This document shows positions 26,079 through 35,176 of a stretch of DNA of 64,000 bases, one piece after another. A program made the translations under genes and the position numbers. Location: positions 1 to 64,000 of the forward strand of contig NZ_DASYZI010000144.1 of the NCBI RefSeq assembly GCF_035946395.1, given 5' to 3'. The notes under the pieces were generated by a model. It ran no database searches, was not told the origin of the DNA, and saw only the letters and a list, made by a program, of their open reading frames with translations. The DNA is from Actinocrinis sp035946395 (GTDB lineage: Bacteria; Actinomycetota; Actinomycetes; Streptomycetales; Catenulisporaceae). How positions within the stretch are numbered: position 1 is the first letter of the stretch; each line of letters starts with the position of its first letter.

Positions 26079-27073
26079 ATGCCCTCCCTGGGTTCGCCGC
26101 CCGGCTTCCCGCCGAGCAGCCGCAGCGTGTTGCCGCTCATGATCCGCCGCCGGGCCGAGGCCTTGACGTCGCGGAAGACCGCGGTGTCGCCGGTGAACTC
26201 CTTGACCAGTTGGCCGAGCGAGGCGGAGAGCCGGAAGGCCGGCCAGCAGGTCCCGAACAGGATCTTGTGGTCGATGCCCTGCCGGAACAGGCCATTGAGA
26301 TGCGCCTGCCAGCCGTCCGCGTTCAGCACCGCGTGGAACTGGCTGATGTCCAGATAGACGTTCGGCCGGTGCCAGCACAGATATGAGGCCTCTTCGACGT
26401 GCGTCACGCCGCCGTGGCCGAGGACGAAGTTCACCGCCGGGAAGTCCCGGGCGGCCTCGTCTATCATCAGCGGCTGCCCGTAGGTGAAGTCGAGCGGCCC
26501 CCAGCCGGGGCCGGTGTGGCTGAGCACCGGCAGGCCGCGCTGCGCGCAGACTTCGAAGTAGGGGTAGAGCCGCCGGTCGCTCGGCGAGTAGCCGCACGGC
26601 GGGTAGAGCTTCAGCCCGGCGAACCCGTACTCGGTGACGCAGCGCTCGAACAGTTCGACGCCGTCCGGGCCGCAGCGGGGGTCGACACCCCAGAAGACTT
26701 CGAACCGGCCCGGGTGCCGGCGCAGCACCCGGTCGTGCAGGGCGGCCAGTTCCGGCGCGCTCAGCGCGCACTTGGCCGCGTACGTGAAGTCCGGCGCCAG
26801 CACGACGGCCCGGTCCACTCCGGCGGCGTCCATCTCGGCGACCAGGCGATCACCGTCGGGGTCCTGATACATACCGAGTACGCGTTCGTGGATCTTGTCC
26901 CGGCTCACCTTGTACCCGTACGCGGCCATCCGGTGGTAGGTGTTCTCGGCCTGCTCGTCGAGGAAGGCGCGCGGGATCGCGAGCTCGGTCGCGAGGTTCA
27001 CCTGCGCGTCCACGATCTGCGCTCGCGCCGCGGTGGAGTCGGCGGCTGAGCCAGGAGCATCCACGCCGGTCAC
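26075..27073 (-). CDS. Amidohydrolase-like protein with degenerate metal site
   Basis: A 332-residue paralogue of the enzyme at 24778-25827. The barrel and landmarks are kept: K155 in KLYPPCGYSPSD, H186 in SHTGP and H220 in GHGGVTH. The HxH pair is replaced by Q24 and N26 (VDAQVNL), and the metal aspartate by C276 (FGTCWP). A classical binuclear or mononuclear site cannot form in the usual way. It may be a non-catalytic partner of the intact paralogue, or an enzyme with altered chemistry. It is coupled by four-base overlaps to the ligase upstream and the carrier downstream. Confidence 0.82.
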   Translation of the reverse strand: MTGVDAPGSAADSTAARAQIVDAQVNLATELAIPRAFLDEQAENTYHRMAAYGYKVSRDKIHERVLGMYQDPDGDRLVAEMDAAGVDRAVVLAPDFTYAAKCALSAPELAALHDRVLRRHPGRFEVFWGVDPRCGPDGVELFERCVTEYGFAGLKLYPPCGYSPSDRRLYPYFEVCAQRGLPVLSHTGPGWGPLDFTYGQPLMIDEAARDFPAVNFVLGHGGVTHVEEASYLCWHRPNVYLDISQFHAVLNADGWQAHLNGLFRQGIDHKILFGTCWPAFRLSASLGQLVKEFTGDTAVFRDVKASARRRIMSGNTLRLLGGKPGGEPREGM

Positions 27074-28545
27074 CCGTTCGCCCCTTCGGCGGCCTGCCGG
27101 GCGAAGTAGTCGGCCGCGAGGCGCCGGCTGAGCTTCAGGTTCGCCGTCATGAACCGCGGGTCGGCGCGCAGCGGCTTGTCGCAGAACACCACCGAGGCGA
27201 TGCGCCGGTACGAGTCAAGGCTCTGGTTGACCTCCTCGATCCGCAGCCGGATCGCCTTGCGCAGGTCCTCGTCGGCCGGATCGTCCGGCGTGACGATCGC
27301 GCCGAGCCGGTTGGACTGCGGCGTGGGCACGACGACGAGCTCGGCGAGCCGGTCGATCCCGGCGAACGCCGCCTCGATCTCGGCCGGATGGACCTTGCGG
27401 CCGCTGCCCAGCGCGATCACGTCCTTCTTGCGGCCGATCAGGGTGAGGTAGCCGTCGGCGTCGAGCGAGCCGTAGTCGCCGGTCGCGATCGAGCCGCCGG
27501 CCAGGAACACCTCGTCGCCCTCGCCGGCGTCCTGGAAGTAGCCAAGGCTCAGCGGCGCCGGGCGGTTGATGAGCAGTTCGCCGTCGGGCAGGAACGTCAT
27601 CGCCTGCGGGTCGATCAGCCGGCCGACCGTGCCGACCCGGTACGCGTCGGGCGTGTTCCAGGCGATCATCCCGCACTCGGTCAGCCCGTACGCCTCAAGC
27701 AGCGGCACCCCGCCCGCCCAGAACCGGTCCAGCGTCTCGCGCCGGATCGGCGCCATGCCGGTGATCAGGAATCTGACGTTGCCGCCGAGGAACTCGCCGA
27801 GCGACGCGCCCGCGCCGGTCTTGCCGTACAGCTGGATCGTCGCGTCGTAGAACACCGGCGGCCCGATGACGAAGGTGGGCCGCTCCGCCTTCAGCGCGGC
27901 GAAGACCCGGTTGTAGGGCGCCAGCACGAGGTCCGCCCCGGCCCACAGACAGCAGTAGACGGACAGCCGCTGCTGGTAGTTCGACAGCGGAAGGAAGATC
28001 AGGTGACGGTCCGCGGCGCTGATGCGGTAGGCGTCGATGAACCGGCTGATGACGTATTCGGTCCCGCCAACGCTGATGTTCAGGCCCTTGAGTTTGCCGG
28101 CGGTGCCGGACGAGTAGACCAGGCTGTGCAGGTCCTCGTCGCCGATCGCCGGGGCGTCGGCCGCGCGTCCCGCCGGGCCGTCTTCGGGGGCGAACACGTG
28201 GTCGTGCCCGGATGGCACACCGTCCGCGATCAGCAGGGCAAGCCCGTGCCTGCGCACGAACGCGTCCGGATCGTCAAGAGCCGTGTCGTCGGCGAAGGCC
28301 TTGACCAGCGCGCCGATCTCGTTCGCCGCCAGGTCCCACGACACCCAGTCGACGCTGTTCTTCGCCCGGATCCCGATCAGCTGTCCGGCGCGCACGCCCG
28401 CCTCGGTCAGCTGCCGCGCCCGCGCCCGGACCAGGTCGGCGAGTTCGGCGTGCGTGAGCGCGCGGCGTTTTCCCGCGCCGTCGATCTCCACCACGAGCGC
28501 GCTCTTGTCGCGGCCGTAGCGTTCGGCCAGTTCTGCCAATCGCAT
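27070..28545 (-). CDS. AMP-dependent acyl ligase (FadD-like)
   Basis: A 491-residue ANL-superfamily adenylating enzyme. The phosphate loop is VYSSGTAGKLKG, the A5-type motif is EAYGLTECG, the hinge aspartate lies in ATGDYGSLDADGYL, and the C-terminal lysine is in MTANLKLSRRLA, as in long-chain acyl-CoA/ACP ligases. ATG at 28545 is chosen for GGAACGGAAAG upstream; a start at 28602 would overlap the previous gene. It probably activates an acyl chain or aryl acid and loads it on the carrier at 25824-26078. Confidence 0.85.
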   Translation of the reverse strand: MRLAELAERYGRDKSALVVEIDGAGKRRALTHAELADLVRARARQLTEAGVRAGQLIGIRAKNSVDWVSWDLAANEIGALVKAFADDTALDDPDAFVRRHGLALLIADGVPSGHDHVFAPEDGPAGRAADAPAIGDEDLHSLVYSSGTAGKLKGLNISVGGTEYVISRFIDAYRISAADRHLIFLPLSNYQQRLSVYCCLWAGADLVLAPYNRVFAALKAERPTFVIGPPVFYDATIQLYGKTGAGASLGEFLGGNVRFLITGMAPIRRETLDRFWAGGVPLLEAYGLTECGMIAWNTPDAYRVGTVGRLIDPQAMTFLPDGELLINRPAPLSLGYFQDAGEGDEVFLAGGSIATGDYGSLDADGYLTLIGRKKDVIALGSGRKVHPAEIEAAFAGIDRLAELVVVPTPQSNRLGAIVTPDDPADEDLRKAIRLRIEEVNQSLDSYRRIASVVFCDKPLRADPRFMTANLKLSRRLAADYFARQAAEGANG

Positions 28546-28558
28546 GCTTTCCGTTCCT

Positions 28559-30280
28559 TTACCCTCGGTGGGCCGCGGACGGCTCGAAGAGTGCGGATTC
28601 AAGGTGCGCGGCGAGTTCGGCGAGCCGCTGTGCGACGAAGTAGGCGATCCGGCCGCCGACCATGTCCTCGTACGCGCCGCTGCCGGTGTCCCAGTCGACG
28701 TGGACGGTCACCGCGCAGCCGCCGTCGTCCGCGCGCCGGACCGAGACGGTGCGTTCGAGCCTGCGCCACAGCCAGCAGGGTTCTGCGGAAAGCGCGACGC
28801 CGTCCGGCAACTGCCCGACCCGGTCGGTCCACACCACGAGGTCGTGCCCCAGCGTCCCGGCGAACCCGGGATCGGGTCCCGGCGCGGCCTCGTCCTGCGG
28901 GAGCAGGGCGAACGGATCGAGCAGCCGCGGCCGGTCGCGCAGCCGTTCCAGAACCTCGTCGGCGGACGCGTCGAGTCGCAGCACGCGAACTATCGGAGCC
29001 TGCGTCAGCTCCTCTTCCGCCGCCGACGCGTTGCCGGCCTTCGAGCGGTGCGCGCTGAGCGCGACGAGTACGTTCTCCAGCGCGTCCAGCCCGAAGTCGA
29101 GGTCTTCCATCGAGATCACCAACGGCGGCTGGATTCGCAGCACCTTGGGGTTGTAGAGCGAGTAGGTCGAGGTCACCCGCGCTTCGAGCAGCAGCCCGAG
29201 GGCCGCCCCGGCCAGGGCCTCGTCGTGGAATTCGAGGCCGTGCATCATGCCGAGTCCGCGGTGTTCCCGCACCAGGCCGGGAAAGCGGACGGCCAGCGCT
29301 TCGAGCCGTTCATCGATGATCAGGGCCTTGCGCTCGACGTCGGCCAGGAACGCCGGCTCGGACGCGATCTCGACCGCTTCGAGGCCCACCCGGCAGGACA
29401 GCGGGTTGCCGCCGAGGCTGGAGCCGAACGTGGAGGGCTGCTCCCGCAGCGCCTTCCACACCTCCTCGGTCCCGATGACCGCGGAAATCGGCAGCATGCC
29501 GCCGCCGAACGCCTTCCCGATGCACACCAGGTCCGGGGTGATCCCGAACCGTTCGAACGCGAAGAAGGTGCCGCAGCGTCCGAACGCCGTCTGCATCTCG
29601 TCGAGGATCAGCAGCGCCCCGGCCTGCGTGCACAGGCGGCGCACCTCGCGCAGGTACTGCGGCGGCGGGACGATCACGCCGCCCTCCGCCTGGACCGGCT
29701 CCAGCAGGACCGCGGCGGTATCCGCGTCGAGGGCGGCCTCAAGTGCCGGCAGGTCACCGAACGGGACCTGCCGGAACCCGTCAAGGAACGGGCTGAACAG
29801 CGCGGCGTGCTCGGCTCGGCCCGAGGCGCTCAGCGCGCCGAAGGTCTTGCCGTGGAAGCAGTCAACGGCGGTGACGAAGCCGGGGCGCCCGGTGGCGGCC
29901 CGCGCCAGTTTGAGCGCGTTGTCGATCGTCTCGCCGCCGCTGTTGGCCAGATACGCGAACGGCAGCCGGTTCCCGGTCAGCCGCGCCAGCCGCTCGGTGA
30001 GCCGGATCTGCTCCCGCTCGAACATGATCTTGGTGCTGTTCAGCCGCCCCGTGTCCAGCTGCTCGCGCAGCGCGGCGACGACGCGCTCGTGCGAGTAGCC
30101 GAAGGACTGGTTTCCGTACTGGTCGAACATCGCCAGGAAGCGGTTGCCGTGTTCGTCCACGACGTGGCTGGCGCGCCCTTCGCCCTGGACGCCGCAGCCC
30201 ATGACGAAGGCCATCGTCGAATAGACGGGATGGTTGTGCGCCGCCTTGCTCTCGGCGAGGATCTGCCGCTCGGTTCGCAT
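28559..30280 (-). CDS. Class III aminotransferase fused to a C-terminal SRPBCC-like domain
   Basis: A 573-residue two-domain protein. Residues about 1-425 are a class III PLP aminotransferase, with NSGGETIDNALKLAR, LILDEMQTAFGRCG and the lysine in CIGKAFGGGMLP. After a short linker, residues about 430-570 look like an SRPBCC/START-type ligand pocket (APIVRVLRLDASADEVLERL, then LWRRLERTVSV and a long last helix). ATG at 30280 follows CAGGAACAGG. The fusion is unusual and suggests that the amine or ketone product is bound or shaped by the second domain. The domain 2 assignment is by secondary-structure pattern only. Confidence 0.78.
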   Translation of the reverse strand: MRTERQILAESKAAHNHPVYSTMAFVMGCGVQGEGRASHVVDEHGNRFLAMFDQYGNQSFGYSHERVVAALREQLDTGRLNSTKIMFEREQIRLTERLARLTGNRLPFAYLANSGGETIDNALKLARAATGRPGFVTAVDCFHGKTFGALSASGRAEHAALFSPFLDGFRQVPFGDLPALEAALDADTAAVLLEPVQAEGGVIVPPPQYLREVRRLCTQAGALLILDEMQTAFGRCGTFFAFERFGITPDLVCIGKAFGGGMLPISAVIGTEEVWKALREQPSTFGSSLGGNPLSCRVGLEAVEIASEPAFLADVERKALIIDERLEALAVRFPGLVREHRGLGMMHGLEFHDEALAGAALGLLLEARVTSTYSLYNPKVLRIQPPLVISMEDLDFGLDALENVLVALSAHRSKAGNASAAEEELTQAPIVRVLRLDASADEVLERLRDRPRLLDPFALLPQDEAAPGPDPGFAGTLGHDLVVWTDRVGQLPDGVALSAEPCWLWRRLERTVSVRRADDGGCAVTVHVDWDTGSGAYEDMVGGRIAYFVAQRLAELAAHLESALFEPSAAHRG

Positions 30281-30293
30281 GGACCTGTTCCTG

Positions 30294-31025
30294 TCAGTCG
30301 GCGTCGCGGGCGCGGGCGTGGTCGTCGTAGTCGTGGAAGAAGTACTGGAGCGGCACGTTGCGCCCCTCCCGGTCCGCGCGCGCACGGCGGCCCGCGTCGG
30401 GCAGGTCGAGTACCGCGACCACGCTGAGCGGGGCGCCGAGGAACCGGGCGTCCCGGTACGCGGGGCCGACCGGGACGAACCCGATCTGCCGGTAGAAGCC
30501 GCGCAATCCGCCGTCCTGCTCGGCGAAGAAGTCGCCGAGGACGTGCGTGGCCGCGTATTCGGCGATGCTGAACAGCAGCGCGGTGCGCATCAGGGCCATG
30601 CCGATCGCCTTGCCGCGCGCCCGCGGCACGGTCATCAGGTGGCCGAACTCGACCAGGCGGTTGCCGGGACGCAGCGCCGCGACGTCGACCATGTCCTCGC
30701 ACGGCAGGCCGGCCTGCGTGTCGGGCACCACCTTGATCGTGCCGACCGGCTCGGCGCCGTCCGCGGCCAGGATGTACACCGCGTTCCCGTCGAACCTGTC
30801 GAAGGTGTCCGCGGTGTCGGAGGTGTCGCCCAGCCGCCCCTGGTCCTGGACGTACACCTCGTCACGCAACTTGATCACGTCGGACTTGTCCGCCGGCGAT
30901 TCGGCGATCCGGAACGTCACTGTGTCGATCGCCGCTGCATCCATCGCCGCTGAGTTGATCGCCGCCGCGTCCATCGCCACTGCACTCGTGTCCACCGCGG
31001 ACGCTGCGTCTAGTGAGGACTCCAT
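30294..31025 (-). CDS. FeeM-like / GNAT N-acyltransferase
   Basis: A 243-residue GNAT-fold acyltransferase. An unstructured alanine-rich N terminus is followed by VTFRIAESPADKSDVIKLRDEVYV, with the LRDEVYV segment resembling the N-acyl amino acid synthase (FeeM) and autoinducer-synthase group. The acyl-binding segment is FGHLMTVPRARGKAIG and the C-terminal part GFYRQIGFVPVGPAYRD. ATG at 31025 lies four bases after the desaturase stop. FeeM-type enzymes use acyl-ACP to acylate an amino group, which fits the carrier protein and ligase in the same operon. Confidence 0.65.
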   Translation of the reverse strand: MESSLDAASAVDTSAVAMDAAAINSAAMDAAAIDTVTFRIAESPADKSDVIKLRDEVYVQDQGRLGDTSDTADTFDRFDGNAVYILAADGAEPVGTIKVVPDTQAGLPCEDMVDVAALRPGNRLVEFGHLMTVPRARGKAIGMALMRTALLFSIAEYAATHVLGDFFAEQDGGLRGFYRQIGFVPVGPAYRDARFLGAPLSVVAVLDLPDAGRRARADREGRNVPLQYFFHDYDDHARARDAD

Positions 31026-31029
31026 CGTG

Positions 31030-31983
31030 TCACCGGCCCCGGACCAGTTCGCGGAAGTACTTGACATAGCCCGGCTGGAAGTGGATCAGCCGGTCGCGAA
31101 CCTCGGCGTGCAGCTCCGGCAGGCGCTCGATCGGCAGATTCGGCATCAGGTGGTGCTCGACGTGGTAGTTGTTGCCGTTGGTGAACCAGGTCATCAGCCG
31201 GTTGGAGCGGATCGTCCTGGTGTTCGCGAACGGATCCTCGCTGAGCGTCTCGCAGCGGAAGTGCTCCGGCAGCTCGATCGCGGCGTGCACCGGACCAGCA
31301 ACGAGCACCAACGGCAGCAGCCACACCCATACGACGGCGGCTGAACCCGCCGCCGCCGACCACGCCACGGACCCGAGGAGCACGGCCAGGATCACGTAGT
31401 GGTCCCGGCGGATGCGGCGGGAGGTCGACGCCGTCTCCCCGGCGAACTCCCGCCCGCGCACCGCGCGCAGCGAACTCGCACCGAACGCCGCGTAGTGGCG
31501 CAGCATCGAGAAACGCAGCAGCCAGGAGAGCGCGACGCCCGTCCGCGACCGGTCCCCCTGCACGCCGTACTGATCGCCGTAGTCGAAGAACTCGCGGTTC
31601 GCCGGTGTCCCGAGGTCGCGGTGGTGCCGAAGATGCGTCGCCCGGTACGCCGAGAACGAGATGAGCATCGGGATGCCGAGGACGATGCCCGCGACCGCGT
31701 TCGCCGCGCGGTTGCGCAGGCCGAGGCCGTGCAGGGCCTGGTGCTGCAACTCGGCCGCGTGCGCGAACATCAGCCCGAGCAGGAGGGTGCCGGGGATCCG
31801 CGCGGCGATCGGGGCCTGGAGCGCGAGCAGCGCGCCGAGCGCCGTCAGGGCCGCGCACAGCGCGAGTTTCAGGACGAAGGCCGTGCCGACGACCTCGGTG
31901 CGCAGGTGCTTGACCGTCGCGCGCACCTGCGGTCTGCCGGGCGGCCCGCCGCCGGCCGGATACCGGACTGAGGTTGGTTCCAT
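31030..31983 (-). CDS. Membrane fatty-acid-desaturase-family di-iron enzyme
   Basis: A 317-residue integral membrane desaturase. The three histidine boxes are H81QALH85, H117LRHH121 and H274VEHH278; hydrophobic segments lie at about 33-60, 65-80, 95-112 and 195-230. It installs a double bond or hydroxyl in a lipid or acyl chain. Its place between the NRPS and the acyltransferase suggests that it modifies the acyl part of the product. It starts 34 bases after the NRPS stop. Confidence 0.87.
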   Translation of the reverse strand: MEPTSVRYPAGGGPPGRPQVRATVKHLRTEVVGTAFVLKLALCAALTALGALLALQAPIAARIPGTLLLGLMFAHAAELQHQALHGLGLRNRAANAVAGIVLGIPMLISFSAYRATHLRHHRDLGTPANREFFDYGDQYGVQGDRSRTGVALSWLLRFSMLRHYAAFGASSLRAVRGREFAGETASTSRRIRRDHYVILAVLLGSVAWSAAAGSAAVVWVWLLPLVLVAGPVHAAIELPEHFRCETLSEDPFANTRTIRSNRLMTWFTNGNNYHVEHHLMPNLPIERLPELHAEVRDRLIHFQPGYVKYFRELVRGR

Positions 31984-32017
31984 GATTTCCCCGTCGTATC
32001 AGCGGTCTTACGTCACG

Positions 32018-35000
32018 TCAGCCGGCACGGTCGCGCACCAGCTGCGCCAGCCCGGCGACCGTGGGCGTGTCGAACAGGTCCCGCACGGCGAGTTCCACGC
32101 CCGTCGCGTTGCGGATCCGCCCGATCAGGCGGACCGCGGAGAGCGAGTGCCCGCCCTTGTCGAAGAAGCTGTCGTCGATGCCGACCTCGGTGTTGCCGAG
32201 GATCGCGGTGAACAACCCGAGCAGGGTCTCCTCGGTCTGGTCACGCGGCCCGCGGCCCGGCTCGGCCGACCCTGATCCGGCCGACCCTGATCCGGGCGCG
32301 TCCGCGCCGGGCGCCGGCAGCGCCGCGCGGTCGAGCTTCCCGCTCGGCGTCAGCGGCAACGCGTCCAGAACCACGACCGCTGAGGGCGTCATGTGCGCCG
32401 GCAGCGTCTCCGCGACCGTCGCCCGCAGCCGCGCGGGATCAACCGGCTCACCCGGCCCGGCGACGACATAACCGATCAGCCGTCTGTCGCCCGGTTCGAA
32501 CTCCAGTACCGTTGCCGCCGCGCGCGCCACACCGGGACCACGCGCGAGCGCGGCCTCCACCTCTCCCAGTTCGATGCGGAAACCGCGCAGCTTGACCTGA
32601 TTGTCGGCGCGGCCGACGAAGACGAGTTCGCCCGCGCCGTTCCAGCGCACCAGATCGCCGGTGCGGTACATGTGCGCGCCCGGGTCGGCGAAGTGATCGG
32701 GCACGAACCGCTGCGCGGTCAGCTCGGGCCGGTCGAGATAGCCCTTCGAGACCCCGGCGCCGCCGACGTGCAATTCACCGACGGCGCCCACGGGAACGAG
32801 TTGCCCGTGCGGATCCAGCACGTACGCCCTGACGTTGCGCAGCGGCGTGCCGATCGGCGGCGCCGCCGCCTGAGCGGGCGTCAGCGGCTCGCTCATCGCG
32901 GTCGAGATGGTGGCCTCGGTCGGTCCGTAGCCGTTGAACAGCCGGCACCGGGTGGACCAGAGCTCGATGACCCTCGGCGAGCTGGCCTCCCCGACGACAG
33001 ACACGGTGATGCCGGCGGGTAGATCCTCCGGCGACATCACCTCCAGCGCGGACGGCGGCAGGACCAGGTCGTTGACGCCGGTCCGCGCGACCAGCCGGGC
33101 GAGCGCGGGCCCCGGGGCCAGCTGCTCGGCCGGCGCGCCGACCAGCGTGCCGCCGTTGAGCAGGGACTGCGTCATCTCCCCGACGAAGGCGTCGAAGCTG
33201 GCCGAGGCGAACTGGAGCGTGCGGCCGGACGGCCCCGAGCCGAGGCGGTCGATCATCGCGGCGGTCACGTTGACCACCCCGCGATGCCCGACGACGACTC
33301 CCTTCGGCACGCCGGTCGAACCCGAGGTGTAAATGACGTACGCGGGCCGATCCGTCGGCGGCGGCTCGGCGAAGTCCTGCTCGCCCAGGTCGTCCTCGGA
33401 CAGCTGCGCCAGAGTCCTGACGAGGTCGTCGTCGTCGAGGACGAGGCAGTCGCCGCCGATCGCGGCGGCCAGGGCGGCGGTGGTCGAATGCAGCAGCGTC
33501 ACCACCGGCTTGGCGTCGGCCGCCATGAACGAGATCCGGGAGACCGGGTAGGCGGCGTCCAGCGGCAGAAAGGCGGCGCCCGACTTGAGCACCGCCAGCG
33601 CGGCGGTGTGCAGGTCGAGCGAGCGCGGCAGCGCCAGCGCGACCACGCGGCCGACGCCGGCGCCCCGCGCCACCAGATGGCGGGCGAGGCGGTTGGCTCG
33701 GCCGTTGAGCTGCGCGTAGCTGAGCGTCACGCCGTCGAACTCAAGCGCGGGGGCGTACGGCGTGCGCTTCGCCCACGCCTCGAACAACCCGTTCACCGTC
33801 GTATCCGGGGTCTGCGACGCCGGCCCGGTCCCCCAGGCCAGCAGCCGGTCGCGCTCGGCCGGGCCGACCAGGCCGAGCCGGCCGAGCGCGGCGTCCGGAC
33901 CGGCCGCGAGCACCCCGTCCAGGAAGTACAGCAGCCTCTTGAGATGATCCTCGGCCTCTTCGGGCCGGTACAGGTCCGGGTGGGTGTCCAGGTGGATCTC
34001 CAGAGCACCGTCGGACGAGACCTGATGGAACGTGACCGTCAGATCGTCGGTGGCGACGCGTGAGACGTTGCGCACCGTGGCGGGGTGACCGGCGAAACCG
34101 AGCTTGTAGTCGAAACCCAGGACATTGAGCACCGGGCCCCATAGCGCACGACCGCGTGCCCCCGGCCCCAGGTCCCGCACCAGCTGCTCGGACGGATAAC
34201 GGCAGTGCTGGAGCATCTCGCGCGCGTCGCGCTCGACCTGCCGTAAGTACTCTGCCACGCCGGTCCCCGGCTCGGATCGCACGCGCAGCGGCAGCCCGTT
34301 GGTGAGCATGCCGGGGACGCGCTGGTCGCCCGGCGTCATCCGCGCCGCGATGGGCAGGCCGAGGACCACCTCGTCCTCGCCGGTGAAGCGCGCCACGTAG
34401 GCGCCCATCACGCCGATCGCCAGCGTCGTCCACGCGACGCCGAACCGCTCGGCCGCCAGGCGCAGACGCTCGGTCCGCTCCGGCCCCACGGCGACGCGAT
34501 GGTGCTGGATACCGCGGGTGCCCGGCAGCCGCGTGCCGGTGAGCCTGACCGGTTCGGGCCGGTCGCGCACCTGCTCCAGCCAGTAGTCGCGGTCCCGGGC
34601 GTACCGCGCGGACGCGCGATAGCGCGCCTCACTGTCGAGGAGCGCCTGGAACGGAAGGAAGCCCTCGCCGTCGTCGGGCAAGCCCTCCACGAGAGCGGTG
34701 TAGACGGCGGCGGTCCGGTTGTGCAGCAGGGCGAGGCTCCAGCCGTCGACGACGGCGTGGTGGACGCGCCGGTAGAGCGTGAAGCGGCGGTCCTCCAGCT
34801 TGAACAGCGCCGTGGTGCACAGCGCGCCGCCCGTCAGCTCGAAAGGGCGGCCGGTGTCCGCCGCGATCCATGCCCCGGCCGCATCGTCCGGGTCGGACTC
34901 GCCGGAGAAGTCGAGGTAGTGCAGCGGTTCGCCGGGCGCGGCCCGCACGTACTGCCCGGGACCGTCAGGGGTGGAGGTCAGGCGCAGGCGCAGCGATTCC

Positions 35001-35176
35001 GCCTCGGCCTCGACCCGCGCGTGCGCGGCCCGCATGAGCTCCACGTCCACCGGGCCGTCGATGTCGACGCAGTCGCTGATGCAGTAGGTCGGATCCGCGG
35101 GATCGAGCGCCTGAGCGAACCAGATCCCCGACTGGGCTTCGAGCAGTGGCAGGATGCGAATGTCTTGGTCCAACAA
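32018..35176 (-). CDS. Nonribosomal peptide synthetase module, C-A-T
   Basis: A 1052-residue single module: condensation (about 5-430; HHAVVDGWS near residue 140), adenylation (about 460-955; YTSGSTGVPKG, MYRTGDLVRW, SGKLDR) and carrier (GGHSLSAVRL near 1005). No thioesterase. It must hand its product to the TE-containing enzyme at 14508-19931. My hand-extracted specificity code, D-A-G-V-S-V-G-I-S-K, matches no code I know. TTG at 35176 is preferred because AGGTGAGGGG lies just upstream and the C-domain starts here (IRILPLLEAQ). An ATG at 35368 would add 64 residues without domain character. It is the first gene of the long operon. Confidence 0.88.
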   Translation of the reverse strand: MLDQDIRILPLLEAQSGIWFAQALDPADPTYCISDCVDIDGPVDVELMRAAHARVEAEAESLRLRLTSTPDGPGQYVRAAPGEPLHYLDFSGESDPDDAAGAWIAADTGRPFELTGGALCTTALFKLEDRRFTLYRRVHHAVVDGWSLALLHNRTAAVYTALVEGLPDDGEGFLPFQALLDSEARYRASARYARDRDYWLEQVRDRPEPVRLTGTRLPGTRGIQHHRVAVGPERTERLRLAAERFGVAWTTLAIGVMGAYVARFTGEDEVVLGLPIAARMTPGDQRVPGMLTNGLPLRVRSEPGTGVAEYLRQVERDAREMLQHCRYPSEQLVRDLGPGARGRALWGPVLNVLGFDYKLGFAGHPATVRNVSRVATDDLTVTFHQVSSDGALEIHLDTHPDLYRPEEAEDHLKRLLYFLDGVLAAGPDAALGRLGLVGPAERDRLLAWGTGPASQTPDTTVNGLFEAWAKRTPYAPALEFDGVTLSYAQLNGRANRLARHLVARGAGVGRVVALALPRSLDLHTAALAVLKSGAAFLPLDAAYPVSRISFMAADAKPVVTLLHSTTAALAAAIGGDCLVLDDDDLVRTLAQLSEDDLGEQDFAEPPPTDRPAYVIYTSGSTGVPKGVVVGHRGVVNVTAAMIDRLGSGPSGRTLQFASASFDAFVGEMTQSLLNGGTLVGAPAEQLAPGPALARLVARTGVNDLVLPPSALEVMSPEDLPAGITVSVVGEASSPRVIELWSTRCRLFNGYGPTEATISTAMSEPLTPAQAAAPPIGTPLRNVRAYVLDPHGQLVPVGAVGELHVGGAGVSKGYLDRPELTAQRFVPDHFADPGAHMYRTGDLVRWNGAGELVFVGRADNQVKLRGFRIELGEVEAALARGPGVARAAATVLEFEPGDRRLIGYVVAGPGEPVDPARLRATVAETLPAHMTPSAVVVLDALPLTPSGKLDRAALPAPGADAPGSGSAGSGSAEPGRGPRDQTEETLLGLFTAILGNTEVGIDDSFFDKGGHSLSAVRLIGRIRNATGVELAVRDLFDTPTVAGLAQLVRDRAG

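Noticed and set aside
27388..29058. A 556-codon plus-strand frame across the acyl ligase
   Set aside because: Shadow of the ligase and aminotransferase genes, whose motifs and overlaps are clear on the minus strand.
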